A stretch of 64,000 bases of DNA from Hysterangium stoloniferum (lineage: Eukaryota > Basidiomycota > Agaricomycetes > Hysterangiales > Hysterangiaceae). Below, one piece after another: positions 26,530 to 37,648 of this stretch. The stretch is taken from contig WHVD01000259.1 of assembly GCA_015178975.1 (NCBI GenBank), positions 23,602 to 87,601 of the forward strand, given 5' to 3'. The first letter of the stretch is position 1; every line of letters starts with the position of its first letter. A model generated the notes under the pieces. That model ran no database searches and was not told the origin of the DNA. It saw only the letters and a program-made list of their open reading frames with translations. A program made the position numbers and the translations under genes.

Positions 26530-27137
26530 TATTAACAAGGATTAATCGAGATAGCTTTCAGCACAAAAGGCTAAAATGAGAATAACAGTTATATAAACGT
26601 TAGCTACTGTCACATGCAAGCGCCGCTTATACATTGGGTATATATCGGAAGGCCGGCTCCACCTTGAAGGAGTTCTCACATAAATTGAATATCCAAAGTA
26701 ATCAGTAATCAATTAATCAATGGTGATCATTATGTACGAGGTATTGTTAGACTCGTATGCCAATACGTTAGAATCTAGATCGGGGAGTGGCTCACTTAAG
26801 AAGTCGCCCACGTAGTTACTTTCGTATATCTAATTTTATAAAAAGATCTCGCAATCATAAAACATAGTACCTATAAAACACAGTGTATGAGCCTACCTTT
26901 TTGTCCTGACGATAACATCAATTATCGACGATGACGGTGAGTCTTTTTATTACCAGCTTAACGCATTTTACGCTACATGAAAATAATGAGTGAGTGCCGC
27001 TACATGACAACTGCAGGTAAACTGATGATACTGTAGATTGAGATCTTCGAGAACTCATCCTGCTATAGTGACAGCAATGTGTGCATTTTCGTGATATAAG
27101 TACAAGACTGATTTGTGGGGCTTAAGATTAGTCAAGG
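26530..27137. promoter_or_regulatory. Spacer upstream of the aldo-keto reductase gene
   Basis: About 600 bases between the AKR start and the end of SDR copy 2, both minus-strand. No gene seen. The AKR promoter should lie here. Confidence 0.4.
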
Positions 27138-28292
27138 TCAAAACCCTGTTCCCAAGCTCCAGTCTTTCCATTCCTGCAATAGAACTTTTCGAGTGTCTAC
27201 TGCGTTGCTAATTGAATTATATGCATCATCGCCAAGGGCTATCCCAAACGGCATCGGTTTTCCAGAGGCATATCCGCTATGCGTCAAAAGATCTACTATG
27301 CGTTCAGCACCCTTCTTAGGATCGCCAGGTTGCTCTGGAGGTGTGAAGGAGGCCAGAGTCTCTTCATAGTCTGGAATTTTGTTCAAGGGCACGACAGGTA
27401 CCTGTGAAAATGTTATTAAAAGCTGGTATAAACAGTGGGAGGTGGAAACCAAGCTAAAAACGACGAACCGCAAACACATCAGTGTGGAAACTTCCAGGCT
27501 CTATGCATGTCACTTCGATACCAAAAGGTTGGACTTCGGCGGCTAGAGTTCTAGATAGAGCTGAATTGTTCATATGAGTTCAAAAATGATAGTCTGCCCA
27601 TAAAAACAATGGTAACGTACAAAGTAAAGCCGCCTTAGCAGATGTATAACTTCCGATACCTAGGCACGTCGACTTAAATGAAGGTCCAATGGTTACCAGT
27701 TCTGGTTACCTGGGAATGTAAGGTGTGCTCCTTGAGACCCAATCATTGCCACGACACCCGTCTTCCTTTCCCTTAGATGTGGGAGAAATGCCCGCGTAAT
27801 ATTTACTAAAAACCGATCAGCGGTCACAATCAACTACATCAGAGACCCGTACATGGTCCAAATACGAGTGTCTGATACTGCTTCAAAACTTCTTCTGGTC
27901 TGAAGATATGTCATGAGATATAAAGGCTTTTTATTCAAGACCAGTAACCCCTACGAAAGCTCCTCAAATGTGCCAAATTGCACGTATCCGGCATTGTTGC
28001 ATATTATGTCCACATGTCCGTAGGCTTCGATTGCCTCATGGGCAAATGTTTCGATGTCTTCTTTGGATGCGGTGACATCCAATGAAAGGGCACGAGCTCC
28101 TTGTGCTACAAGGTCTGCAAGACGTTCTTCGGCGTTGCCGCGACACGTTGCTATAACCTTATGGCCTCTCTGCAGAGCACCTAGTAGAGTTAAAGTGTAA
28201 TACTATAATGTGGCAAAATAACAAGACATACTAAGACAAACATCTTTTCCGAACCCAGAGCTGCATCCTGTAATCACCCATACAATCGTCAT
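27138..28292 (-). CDS. Short-chain dehydrogenase/reductase (SDR), copy 2
   Basis: Minus-strand SDR gene starting at 28292 with VWVITGCSSGFGKDV, the glycine-rich cofactor motif. Following exons give KVIATCRGNAEERL, LSLDVTASKEDIE and VDIICNNAGYVQFG. The catalytic pair is present as GSYTSAKAAL at about 27640. The last exon has PPEQPGDPKKGAERIVDLL and ends EWKDWSLGTGF at 27138. Gene structure and sequence parallel SDR copy 1, so the two arose by duplication, with the aldo-keto reductase between them. No disabling change seen. The substrate is unknown. Confidence 0.82.
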
Positions 28293-29017
28293 AATAATGT
28301 TGTAGAAACGTTGGGCTTTGAGATGATGGTTACTAATAGACCACGACTATCCCTTATATCCCCCACCCGAATGCTTGGCCGATCACCGCGGCTAATGCTA
28401 AGACACTGGGTGGTAAAAGATAAATTCACCGCTTAATGATATATTTAAAATTGCCCACTCTTTGTCTTTGTCCATGTTTGGGTGAGTGGACCCCCGGTGG
28501 ACGCGAATCCAGGGGCCACAGGCTCCATTGCGCAAAACACATGAGCGAGCCCCAACAGCATGCCAAACTAATAGTAAATACATGAAAAATCAATTTAAAC
28601 TACGAGTTTTAGGGCAATAAAGGAGCAGGAAAGGGTGGGATGGCGGGAAAAAGAAAATTACTCAAGGAAAGCCTGAGCAATCCTTGAGGGCCGGCACCAA
28701 TTAGTTTAAGGTCATTACAAAACCTTAGGGTTTTATTTTATTTTTAAACCTATGTTCAAACTTGAGGTTTCTATAAGGGGTAAACAACAAGTTTGGATCA
28801 CGTCTAAACTAGAATTAAAAGGAGTTGTAAGTGTATAAGTTTGGGGCCTAATTATACCTGAAGTATAGTCTTAGGTTTAGATGTTGCTTTCCACAGATAT
28901 CCACACTTTGAGTTTACATTCTTACTTGAACTTATGTCTATAATTGAAGTAATAACTGAGTTCAAATCCATTTTAGGACTTAAAGTTTTGTAAACAGGTT
29001 TAGATAATATTTTAGTG
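28293..29017. other. Spacer left of the transposon cluster
   Basis: No gene recognised. It contains the promoter of SDR copy 2 at its left end and becomes AT-rich toward the first LTR. Confidence 0.4.
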
Positions 29018-29740
29018 TGTTACGACCGTGTTGCAACCCTATCAGTCCCGAGGTTATCGCCACTTATCAACGGTTCAAGTCACCATCTCGGAAACCATCG
29101 GCCCTGAAGCTGACAAATGTTTTCGCGAAGATCAAACTCCATTTACGCCCACGTCAAAATAACTCGTATTGTCTGGTCAAACTTTGATATGTCCCCTTTT
29201 ATTATGTTGATCCGTTCAATCTTATGTTTCACATATGTCTATCTATATTTGTAGTCCTTGAACTATTTCCTTTTATCGTAATCCCGCTCTCGGTTATCAT
29301 CGGCCTCCTAACTAATCATAAACTTCCCGTTCCTAGTCAAGCTTATTGTTAATACCGTTTTCCGCCCTTCTCCCCATTAGTATTTTCTAGACGCCTGTTA
29401 CTTGTATATGAACCTGCTGTAGTTGTAGTTACTAGGCAATCAGAATATCGACTCAGAATACCCTCATACACCTGTAATAGTCTCATACTAAGAATCCCCC
29501 CATCCGCCTCCGCGTGCGCTCGCCCACTCCCGGCCCCGACCCCTTGGCCCGACGCTCAACTTGTCCTTCGGTTCCAATCGGTATCTCACTGAAAAGAACT
29601 CTTTAGGATTAGTCTTCGCCCGCCTGAAATCTAAGGACACCCTACGGATATTTGCGAGGGTGCAGCACATAAGCTGAAGCCAAGTCCTTCCGATTGGTCC
29701 CTGTCGGCCACCGACATTAGTCAGTTTTCAGTTCTTAACA
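29018..29740 (+). mobile_element. Solo LTR, family A, copy 1
   Basis: A 723-bp unit begins TGTTACGACC and ends GTTCTTAACA, with the TG...CA and TGTTA/TAACA ends of an LTR. It is flanked on both sides by the same five bases TAGTG (29013-29017 and 29741-29745), a target site duplication. No internal retroelement sequence is attached, so it is the product of recombination between two LTRs. Similar copies in reverse orientation lie at 46812-47550 and 59181-59927. Confidence 0.92.
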
Positions 29741-30894
29741 TAGTGCCACCTTAAATGCTGTAACTCCTGATGTGTGATTGGCAATGTTCATATGTATCAC
29801 ACTTGGCCTCCACTAAGAATCCTTTGAGATTTTGGATCCGAGGCTTTGTCCAGTGTATGTATATAGTGTAACTTTGAAGTGACCAGCAGTGTGGTTTGGA
29901 GTCAATAGCATATATGCAAAGTTGGAAACCTGTCATCAAATAGGCTCACTGGGTCCGGTTCACACAGTTGATAGGACCACGGTGTATTGCTCAATGAGCT
30001 AGTGAACAGTCTACATGGTGGGCAGCATATGGTAAGGAAAGAGAAGGCAAACTACCTAGGCTATATATGTATGCTGTGATCATGTGCCAAGAACAAAAGG
30101 GACAGAACAATAAGAGTGGAACAAAAAGAGAATGTGTAAGACTGGGGTGCCAGGCTTACAAAAGTAATTTGTATATGCTAATAGAGTATATTTGTTACCA
30201 ATACATATTACAGGTGTGTGATGTAATAATACTATCACAGAAGCTGTGAACTGGACAGATCCAAACAGTCACAAGATGAGATATGATATGATAACTAATC
30301 ATACATTATCATATTCTAACAGGAAAGTGACTAGAGTCAAAACAGGAGAAGATGGTAAGAAGGAGTTGGGTCCCACATATCAGGCACTTGTAATATTAGT
30401 GCTGGAGGTGCCTAACATTTTGCCTACTCAGTTTGTCACATTGGCAAAGCATGTTGTCCTCACTGTCTGCTATCTTCACTCAAGGACACAAGGCTCTATG
30501 TATAAACTCTTCTTCTTGCTCATACTCTCTTACAAATAGAAAAGGTGAGATCTCTTTTAGTGATAAATTGACTCAGGTTGTCACATCGGTATAGGCTTAT
30601 TTATAGAAGCTCCAATGATCATCCATTGGAGCCTACAGTATAAGAGTTAAACTTGTTTAATGTCCAAAAGGTGGGTCAAGAGTGATCGGATGTATATATG
30701 TACATAGTATCTTTTAAGCATCTACCATATTATTAAATATAAACTTCTCCAATTTTGTGTAGTCCAGTGGAATTCCATATTCCTGTATCTTTCTTGTAAT
30801 TAGCTAGAGCATGATACAATTCAAAATCCACAAAACTGCTGGATGTGGTTGTTGGAAGGGCCACCTCAACAGGGCCTGTGGTACTCACACAAGA
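29741..30894. other. Unassigned repeat-like stretch
   Basis: About 1.15 kb with no recognisable coding motif, lying between a solo LTR and a Ty3/gypsy LTR. Open frames are under 100 codons. A short hairpin occurs at about 30607-30631 (GCTCCAATG ... CATTGGAGC). It may be part of an older element whose ends I cannot place. Confidence 0.35.
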
Positions 30895-31502
30895 TGTTAT
30901 GACCTGTTCCCAGATACTTTAATATCCAATATTATCCAACATATCTGACTTTCTGCCCCAAGTCTCTGATCTGACTTCCCGTCTCAATATCCAATCTTGA
31001 CTTCTGACTACAGAATATTTATAGTTCCATACTTCCAGATCTCATCCTTGTTCTACATTTGGTAACTTGTCCATTGACAAGTATTCACTCATTTGCTTAT
31101 TGTATTTCCCATTTAAGAAATAATTTCCTTAGCCCATCTTATTGTATTCCCATTTTGGAATACTACCAATTCCATCTTATTGTGGTCTTAGTTTGTAGTA
31201 CAATAATGAGAAAACTTATATTAGTTTCTGCAATTTGTACTTTACCTTAGATCTGATATTGACTTAGTTTCTTATTCCTTCTTTCTCTCTGTATGCTCAA
31301 TATTTGGAACTCTTCAGAACTCTGAATATCTATAGTCTTCCAGTATAAATCCCATCTTTGAAATTAAGGACATTCTGAGTGTTTATGAAGAGGCATAGCA
31401 CATAAGCTATGTAAAGCCAATATCCTGAACCTATCTGAGGTTTCTGAGTTCCCAGACATTTCCCAATAGTTCCAGAATAAGTTCCTGACATGGCACTTAA
31501 CA
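30895..31502 (+). mobile_element. LTR, Ty3/gypsy family C, copy C1
   Basis: The unit begins TGTTATGACC and ends CACTTAACA and leads directly into a gag gene on the plus strand, so it is the 5' LTR of element C1. A near copy in reverse orientation is at 40038-40580. The gag ATG (31490-31492) lies inside the last 13 bases of the LTR. Confidence 0.85.
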
Positions 31503-32760
31503 GTATATCAGATCTCAACTCTGTGACTCACTCATCATGGGTCTCAAATGCAAAGCTGCCAAAGGACCATCCCAACTTCAATCCCCATTGCAACTTTATA
31601 CATACCACTCAACCTGAAACCCCAGCTCAGCTGATAGCATCAGCTTCCATTGAAGAATTTACTGAGGTGGCAAAAGATCCTGACACTCCTGATGTTTCTG
31701 ATGACAACATAGAAGAACAACTGGACAAATCAAAAAAGAAATCTTCTGATGAACTGACTGAAATGATGTTTATCAATTCCATTGTGAAATTCACTGACTA
31801 TCTGAAATCTGCTGAGGAAAGCAAAGAATCATCCCACACTGGATTCAAAGAACCTGAACCATTTACTGGCAAGGATCTGAAAAAATTGAAGAACTTCCTT
31901 CTCCAATGCCATTTCAGTTTCTGTGATTGACCCTCTGCATTCAAGTCTGACAGTCAAAAAGTCAATTTCATGCTCTCATATCTTAAGGATACCACTCAGG
32001 ATTGGTTTGAACCCATACTATCCAGAATATCTGATGAGACACCTGTATGGCTTGATGACTGGGACAAATTTGTGGAAGAACTGGAAACTAACTTTGGACC
32101 TTATGATCAGTCTGGCAAAGCAGAAAATGAACTAATGATGCTCAAGATGGAGGACAATCAATGAGTTTCCAATTATCTCATCAAGTTCAATACATCTCAC
32201 TGCATGCTGTGGATGGGACAATTATGCCTCAGGCACCAATTCTATATGGGTCTTCCATCATGTCTAAGGATAACATCTGCAAAGAAGGAAAGCCAAAAAC
32301 TTTCCAACTTATGTGGATGAAAGCTCAGACATCCGATGCCTGCTACTGGGAATGAAAAGTGGAAATTTCCCAAGAAAATCCCACAAAATGTTCTCAAGAT
32401 AATAAGGCATCATCAAGCAAGCCTTCTGGCAATAACTCTGGCAATAATACTGGCAAATCAAATTCTGATTTAAAAAAAGACAAGAAATCCAACAAGGAAA
32501 AACAGTCAACTTCTGATAAACCCAACATTTCCCATTTGTTGGGTAGTAAACTCACCCTGAAGGAGAAACAACAACACATGGATAACAACCTTTGCCTTTT
32601 CTGTGGGAAAGGCAGACACAAGGTTTCTGACTGCACCGTTAAGTTAAACACTTCCAAAGCTTGCATGGCAACTTCCACTATGGCTCCTACACCCAAAGAA
32701 AAACCCACCATGGAGTCAAAAAAACCCACTGGAATCTGCACAGACAGAGGGTTGCATTGA
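31490..32760 (+). pseudogene. Ty3/gypsy Gag, element C1, decayed
   Basis: The frame starts MALNSISDLNS at the LTR edge and contains a retrotransposon capsid region (EPFTGKDLKKLKNFLLQCHF, then VNFMLSYLKDTTQDWFEPIL and NFGPYDQSGKAENELMML). A CCHC zinc knuckle, CLFCGKGRHKVSDC, lies near 32600. UGA codons at 31928 and 32162 and further shifts break it. In the related copy at 37183-37626 the same positions are CAA and CGA, so the stops come from CGA to TGA changes. Gag would form the particle that packages the element RNA. Confidence 0.85.
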
Positions 32761-32859
32761 CTCTCTCTGTGTTTCTGAGATTATCCATCTCAACATATCT
32801 ACTCTCTCTAATCCCGACTTATTATTTATAAAACTCATTTCTGACCTTCTTGGAAATTT

Positions 32860-33532
32860 AGTGTTCCAAGCTCTAATAGATTCTGCCTCCACACACTGTT
32901 TTGTAGATACCACCTTTGCCATGAAACATAATCTGAAACTCCTTCTATTCCTGCAATTTCTTTGCATCTGTTTGATGGCACTAGCAACATGGCAATTACT
33001 TAAGCCTGTGACATGTCTATCCAGTTCCTGTGTGGAACATCCCAGATGGTTACTTTTTTCATAACACAGTTGGACTCTAGCTGTTCAGTCGTTCCTGGAT
33101 ACAACTGGCTCACCCAATATAATCCATTGATTGACTGGGTATTGGGCAGTATTAATTTCTGGATTCCTGACACTTCCATTCTTCCTGCAGCATCTAATCT
33201 GGCCAGAGCCTCTTCAGTCTCAACAGCATCTCCAGCTTCTACCAAAACCTCTGAACCTCTGAAAATCTCTCTCATCAATGCTGTGGCATTTGTTAGGGTG
33301 AGTAAACTGGATGGATCACAGTGTTTTTTGATCAGCTTAAAAGTTGATGAAGCATCTGGATGTTTTGCAACTCCAAAATTATCTGAGCTATGTAAAAGCT
33401 GACCTGGAAAGAGTTCCCGAAAAATACCATGATTTCATGGATATTTTCAGTAAGCAGAAAGCTGACCGGCTTCCACCACATAGGCCTTACAACTTAAAAA
33501 ATCAACATTGACCCCAGTTCAAACTCTCCATT
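32860..33532 (+). pseudogene. Ty3/gypsy protease and start of reverse transcriptase, element C1, truncated
   Basis: ALIDSASTHCFVDTTF carries the retropepsin-like D-S/T active site region. [20 protein letters not shown] and [16 protein letters not shown] follow, the usual end of this protease. At about 33410 a segment resembling the linker before reverse transcriptase begins (YHDFMDIFSKQKADRLPPHR). It is cut at 33532, where a DDE transposon starts. Confidence 0.8.
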
Positions 33533-36500
33533 AAGGTAGGCATCATCAGAAACCAGCACCTTTATGTAAGCATATTATGTAAGTGCCAGGAGTGGCAAAA
33601 TCTGAGGTCGAGCAAAAATTTTTTGGATCTTTGCCCCCATTGATAAGAAGGATGTTGTAAAAGAAAGCATTAATGATTGAATTACCGCTGAGGTGATCAT
33701 GTGTCCATGCTTACTGTTCAGTCTGGATTATGTGATCAAGCTTATTGTTACTCGATCAGGTCCACAATGGGAAGAAGTAAAAGTAGATAGGAAATGTATA
33801 CTACAAAGTGAAGACATTTATGCTGATATTTGTCCTAGGAAGTTGTACCTGGGCATAGAAGCCTCATTTCCAACAAAGGAAGAGTATTTTACGGTACATG
33901 TATATATCCTACTTCTTATTAAACTCGTCTTTGAGCTTTTTGAGAACATCAGGAGGGAGGGTCCAGTGGCTATGATATTTCCTGTTGGCCCACACTGCAA
34001 TAGGACCAGAGACACCTTGCAAGTATGCATTGATAAATCGTGCTGCTCTGTTGGCATATCTACTCACAAAAAAACAGTTATAATGTGATATTAGATAAAC
34101 AGAATTACTTACCTTCATATTTGAAGAAGAGGTACATTGTCAAGGCTGTTCTTTACATTCTGCTCCATCTCCTTGATATCAGATGTTTTCGGGCTGTTCC
34201 GATAAGTAAGTTTGGAGGCGACCAAATACTGTTCTATAAAATTTAGTTCACAGTGATACTTTGGATAAAAGTCACAAATGTGGCCTCATGAAGTTATTAG
34301 TTCCTCAAGGTGAGATTTCTGATTTTTAAAATCAGGCTGTATGAACAATAGCCGTTGACAGCAGCAATCAGTCTTTCCCAGTTGACATTTGAAGCCATCA
34401 CATTGGGCATTCAATCCCTTTTCTGGCCAGAGACCTCGTTCATGAATGATGTTTTCCATTCCTTTGAACCATCCCAGCATGGTTGGGTGATCTGCTTCAA
34501 AATAAAATTTCTGGAATGTCTTGTCCCTGCCAAAAGTTGTTGTTCGCATTTTGGGTCCTTCTTTATGGTGGCACCATGTTGGGTGTGGATTCTTGGGCAT
34601 TTTTCGAGCTGATAGAGCATCTGGTGCTTGTTTCTGGTGACTCGGGGCATTATCAAACAAAAACAGTCCTTGTGCAAAGTTATTTGTTTTTCCTTCAAAG
34701 ATATCTATGGCATGATCAACTCGGTGGATGAGATCTTCACCAGAAAAATATCCATCGCGGTTCTTTCCTGCTTTAAAGAGGATATGTGCTTCACTGGGAA
34801 ACATCAAAGCCTATTTGACAGCTCTTAAAACCATGGACTTACTCATCACCATCTTTCAACTGACCCCACTCTGTTGTTAAAAAGTCTGATACCATGAGGG
34901 ACTGCCCTTCCCCCTTCTTTTCCATCATCGCTTTTTCTGTTGTGTGAACCCACTTTGTTTTCCTGCAATAATTTTCGTAAAATGTCGACTCATCATGTGT
35001 CACAAGAATTAAATGGAATCGCACTCTGGGGACAGCAAAGGCTGGTCCTGGTCTTGAAACTTCATTGCCGTCATTATTGTAGATTGTGAATTTCTTCTCA
35101 TATTCTTTCCATCGTGCAACAAAACCTTCTTGGTACTTGACAATGTCTTCCCTTTCATGACCATCAATGTACATTCCATTCTGTTTCCATGTATACCGCC
35201 AGCTAAGTTTCTTCAGCCACCTCTGTGCAGTTCACAACTGAATCTCTCTTGCCTTTCCAGTTGCATTGAGTTGTTCTTGAACCTCTGGAGTTGCTATGTA
35301 ATCCACAACATCCTGTGCACAGATGTAGCCATTCTTTGCGATCTCGGTAAGGTGCAGCTGAATTTCTTGTGCAAAATCTTCATCATCAAGAATAGGTGAG
35401 TGAAATGTGCCATATTGATGGAGAGGAAGCTTCCCAGTGGAAAGATATCATCGAAGCCAAGTGCGAATGTTTCTGGCATGGTAGACACCATCTCCTGCAG
35501 CCTTTGCAGCCAGTAACGATGCTTTGCACCATGAGTATGAGAGCTGATGGTCCAAATAAAGGTTTAGTGTCCCCACCATAGCTGTGATTTGAACATGAAA
35601 GAAGACACCAATTATTTTGTCACAGCTTGCAATGTTGAGCTTTACCCGAGTGTGCCGCAGTGCTGGGAAGTCTTTGTAACACAATCCATTTAGTAAGTCA
35701 TCTGTTTCATTTTCGGGAATTGTGTCTTGAAGGTCCTTTGATTTCTTCAGTTCATGCAGGAGTTCTTCAACACAATCTTTGGCAGATTTTCTGTGAGGTA
35801 AAGCCACTGGCTCCGAGACAGCTTGTACCTGAGATGCACTATTTAGGGAATCAAATGTCAAATGTGGAGGATCCCTTGTCTTTGACTTGCTATTTTCGAA
35901 GGCAGTGGTTTCCTACATCCAGGTGTAAGTTTCAACCACAACAGCAGGGTTTTTTTTGTGAAATGTATACTTACATAACTCTCTCCATCCTCAGAAAATA
36001 ATATTTGGAGGTGTTCTTGTGCCTCCTTCATGCTTTCATCTTCAAAATCTCTATCTCCATCCAAATCCAAGTCAGAACTTTCATGAACAGTGTCATGAAC
36101 AGTGGGTTGTACCACTCTGTGTCCTGAGTTCGCAAAAAAAGACTGAATAAACTGTTGTCCAGTGTCACCAAGCTTCCTTCATTTCTGAGCATGGTAGCAT
36201 TTGGTTTGTGGTGCATTGCCAGTGTAGTGTCGTTTGCGATTTGGCTGTCCTTGTGCAGCCTCCCATTCTGCTTTGACAGCAGCAAGCTGTACTTGAGCAA
36301 GGATTTGACTGAACATGAAGATATCAGTCTCTGTCCGGACATTTCCAGTCTCTTCTTCATTATCTGATTCATCCTCATCCATGTCTGAGCCCAGGTCCTC
36401 CAGAATAAAGAAACATTGCTCAGGATTTTGTATTGTATTTTGCTCAAAATCTGGGTCTTCTGTTGCAGTAATGTCCTCCACTGAAGGCTTCTGCCTTGCT

Positions 36501-36918
36501 TTAGCCTCCTGGAGGTTTTTTACTCTTGCTGTCTTTGCTTTAGATGGCCTGTTCATGATTTAGTGCCAGTTTTACACATTTTTTTCGCTCATGTGCTGGC
36601 AGTGATATGGACATGTGATGTATTACATAAGTGGCAAAATATCTGAAGCCCAAATTTCTTTTTGTCTTTTCCTTTTTCCAATATGAAAATAAAGTCATTT
36701 CTGAGGTCTTTGATTTTCAAAAATTGTGTGCCTAATATCTCCATGAATATTTAATTTTTTTAATATTTGTCTCCTGGGAAATGGAGAATGACATGGCTTC
36801 TTATATTCCTAGAGCTCAAAAGTGCAACAGATGTGTTGTGGTCGTCGTTATTAAGGTCGGTGTTGGCAGACCATTTGGATTACATAATGGGGTGCTGGTT
36901 CCTGATGACGCCTACCTT
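33533..36918 (-). mobile_element. DDE transposon with matching terminal inverted repeats
   Basis: The left end reads AAGGTAGGCATCATCAGAAA and the right end, read on the other strand, AAGGTAGGCGTCATCAGGAA; the match continues through CCAGCACC and a TTATGTAA, about 36 bp in all. ATT occurs just outside both ends. Inside, the minus strand encodes a complete but broken DDE transposase. The two flanks are different parts of family C in opposite orientation (C1 reverse transcriptase on the left, C2 gag on the right), so the element sits at a rearrangement point. The superfamily is not assigned. Confidence 0.75.
33909..36556 (-). pseudogene. DDE-type transposase, widespread basidiomycete family, decayed
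   Basis: Read on the minus strand: an acidic N-terminal region (VEDITATEDPDFEQNT, DMDEDESDNEEE), YIDGHEREDIVKYQEGFVAR, the first catalytic Asp in LVTHDESTFY (about 34990), MVSDFLTTEWG, FKAGKNRDGYFSGEDL, the second Asp in LFLFDNAPSH (about 34660), DALSARKMPKNP, and the catalytic Glu in YHCELNFIEQY (about 34230). A basic C-terminal segment with FINAYLQGV ends at 33909. I recognise the family from many agaricomycete genomes. Stops and frameshifts split it into at least five frames, so it is inactive. Confidence 0.75.
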
Positions 36919-37640
36919 ATTAGTGCCAGAGTTGCTGGTGTTATTGCCTGAGTTGTTGCTGGAAGACTTGCTAGTCAACGCCTTGTTGTTCTGAGAACGT
37001 TCTGTCAGATTCTCTCAGGAGACCTCGGCTTTTTGTTCCCAATAACGGGCATCAGATGTCTGAGCTTTAATCTGCATGAGTTGGAGAGTTTTCAGCTTTC
37101 CATCTTTGCAGATCTTGTCTTTAAGGCGTGACAGAAGTCCCTTATAGAAATGATGCCTGAGGGCGGAATCGTCCCATCCACATCATGCAGTGAGGGTATT
37201 GAACTTGACGAGATAATCGGAAACTCGTTGATTGTCCTTCATATTAAGCGTCATTAATTCATTTTCCACTTCACCAGATTGATCGTAAGGCCCGAAATTA
37301 GTTTCCAGTTCTTCCACAAATGTGTCCCAGTCATTGAGCCATATGGGTGTCTCGTCGGATATTCCAGATAGTCTGGGTTCGAACCAATCCTGAGTGGTAT
37401 CCTTGAGATAAGAGAGTGCGAAATTGACTTTTCGACTGTTGGATTTAAATGCAGCGGGTTGATCACGGAAACTGAAATGCCATTGGAGAAGGACATTCTT
37501 CAATTTTTTCAGATCCTTGCCGGTAAATGGTTCAGGTTTTTTGACTCTGGTGCAGGATGATTCTTTACTTTCCTCAGTGGATTTCAAATAGTCAGTGAAT
37601 TTCACAATGGAGTTGATAAACAACATTTCAGTCAGTGTAA
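36919..37640 (-). pseudogene. Ty3/gypsy Gag, element C2, right-hand part
   Basis: The minus strand from 37640 carries the capsid region (EPFTGKDLKKLKNVLLQWHF, VNFALSYLKDTTQDWFEP, NFGPYDQSGEVENELMTL) followed by a linker rich in Asn/Ser. It is cut at 36919 by the DDE transposon end, before the zinc knuckle. This copy keeps several CpG sites that are TpG or CpA in copy C1. It is separated from its N-terminal part (39838-40038) by a 2.2-kb insertion. Confidence 0.8.
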
Positions 37641-37648
37641 GTTTGTTA

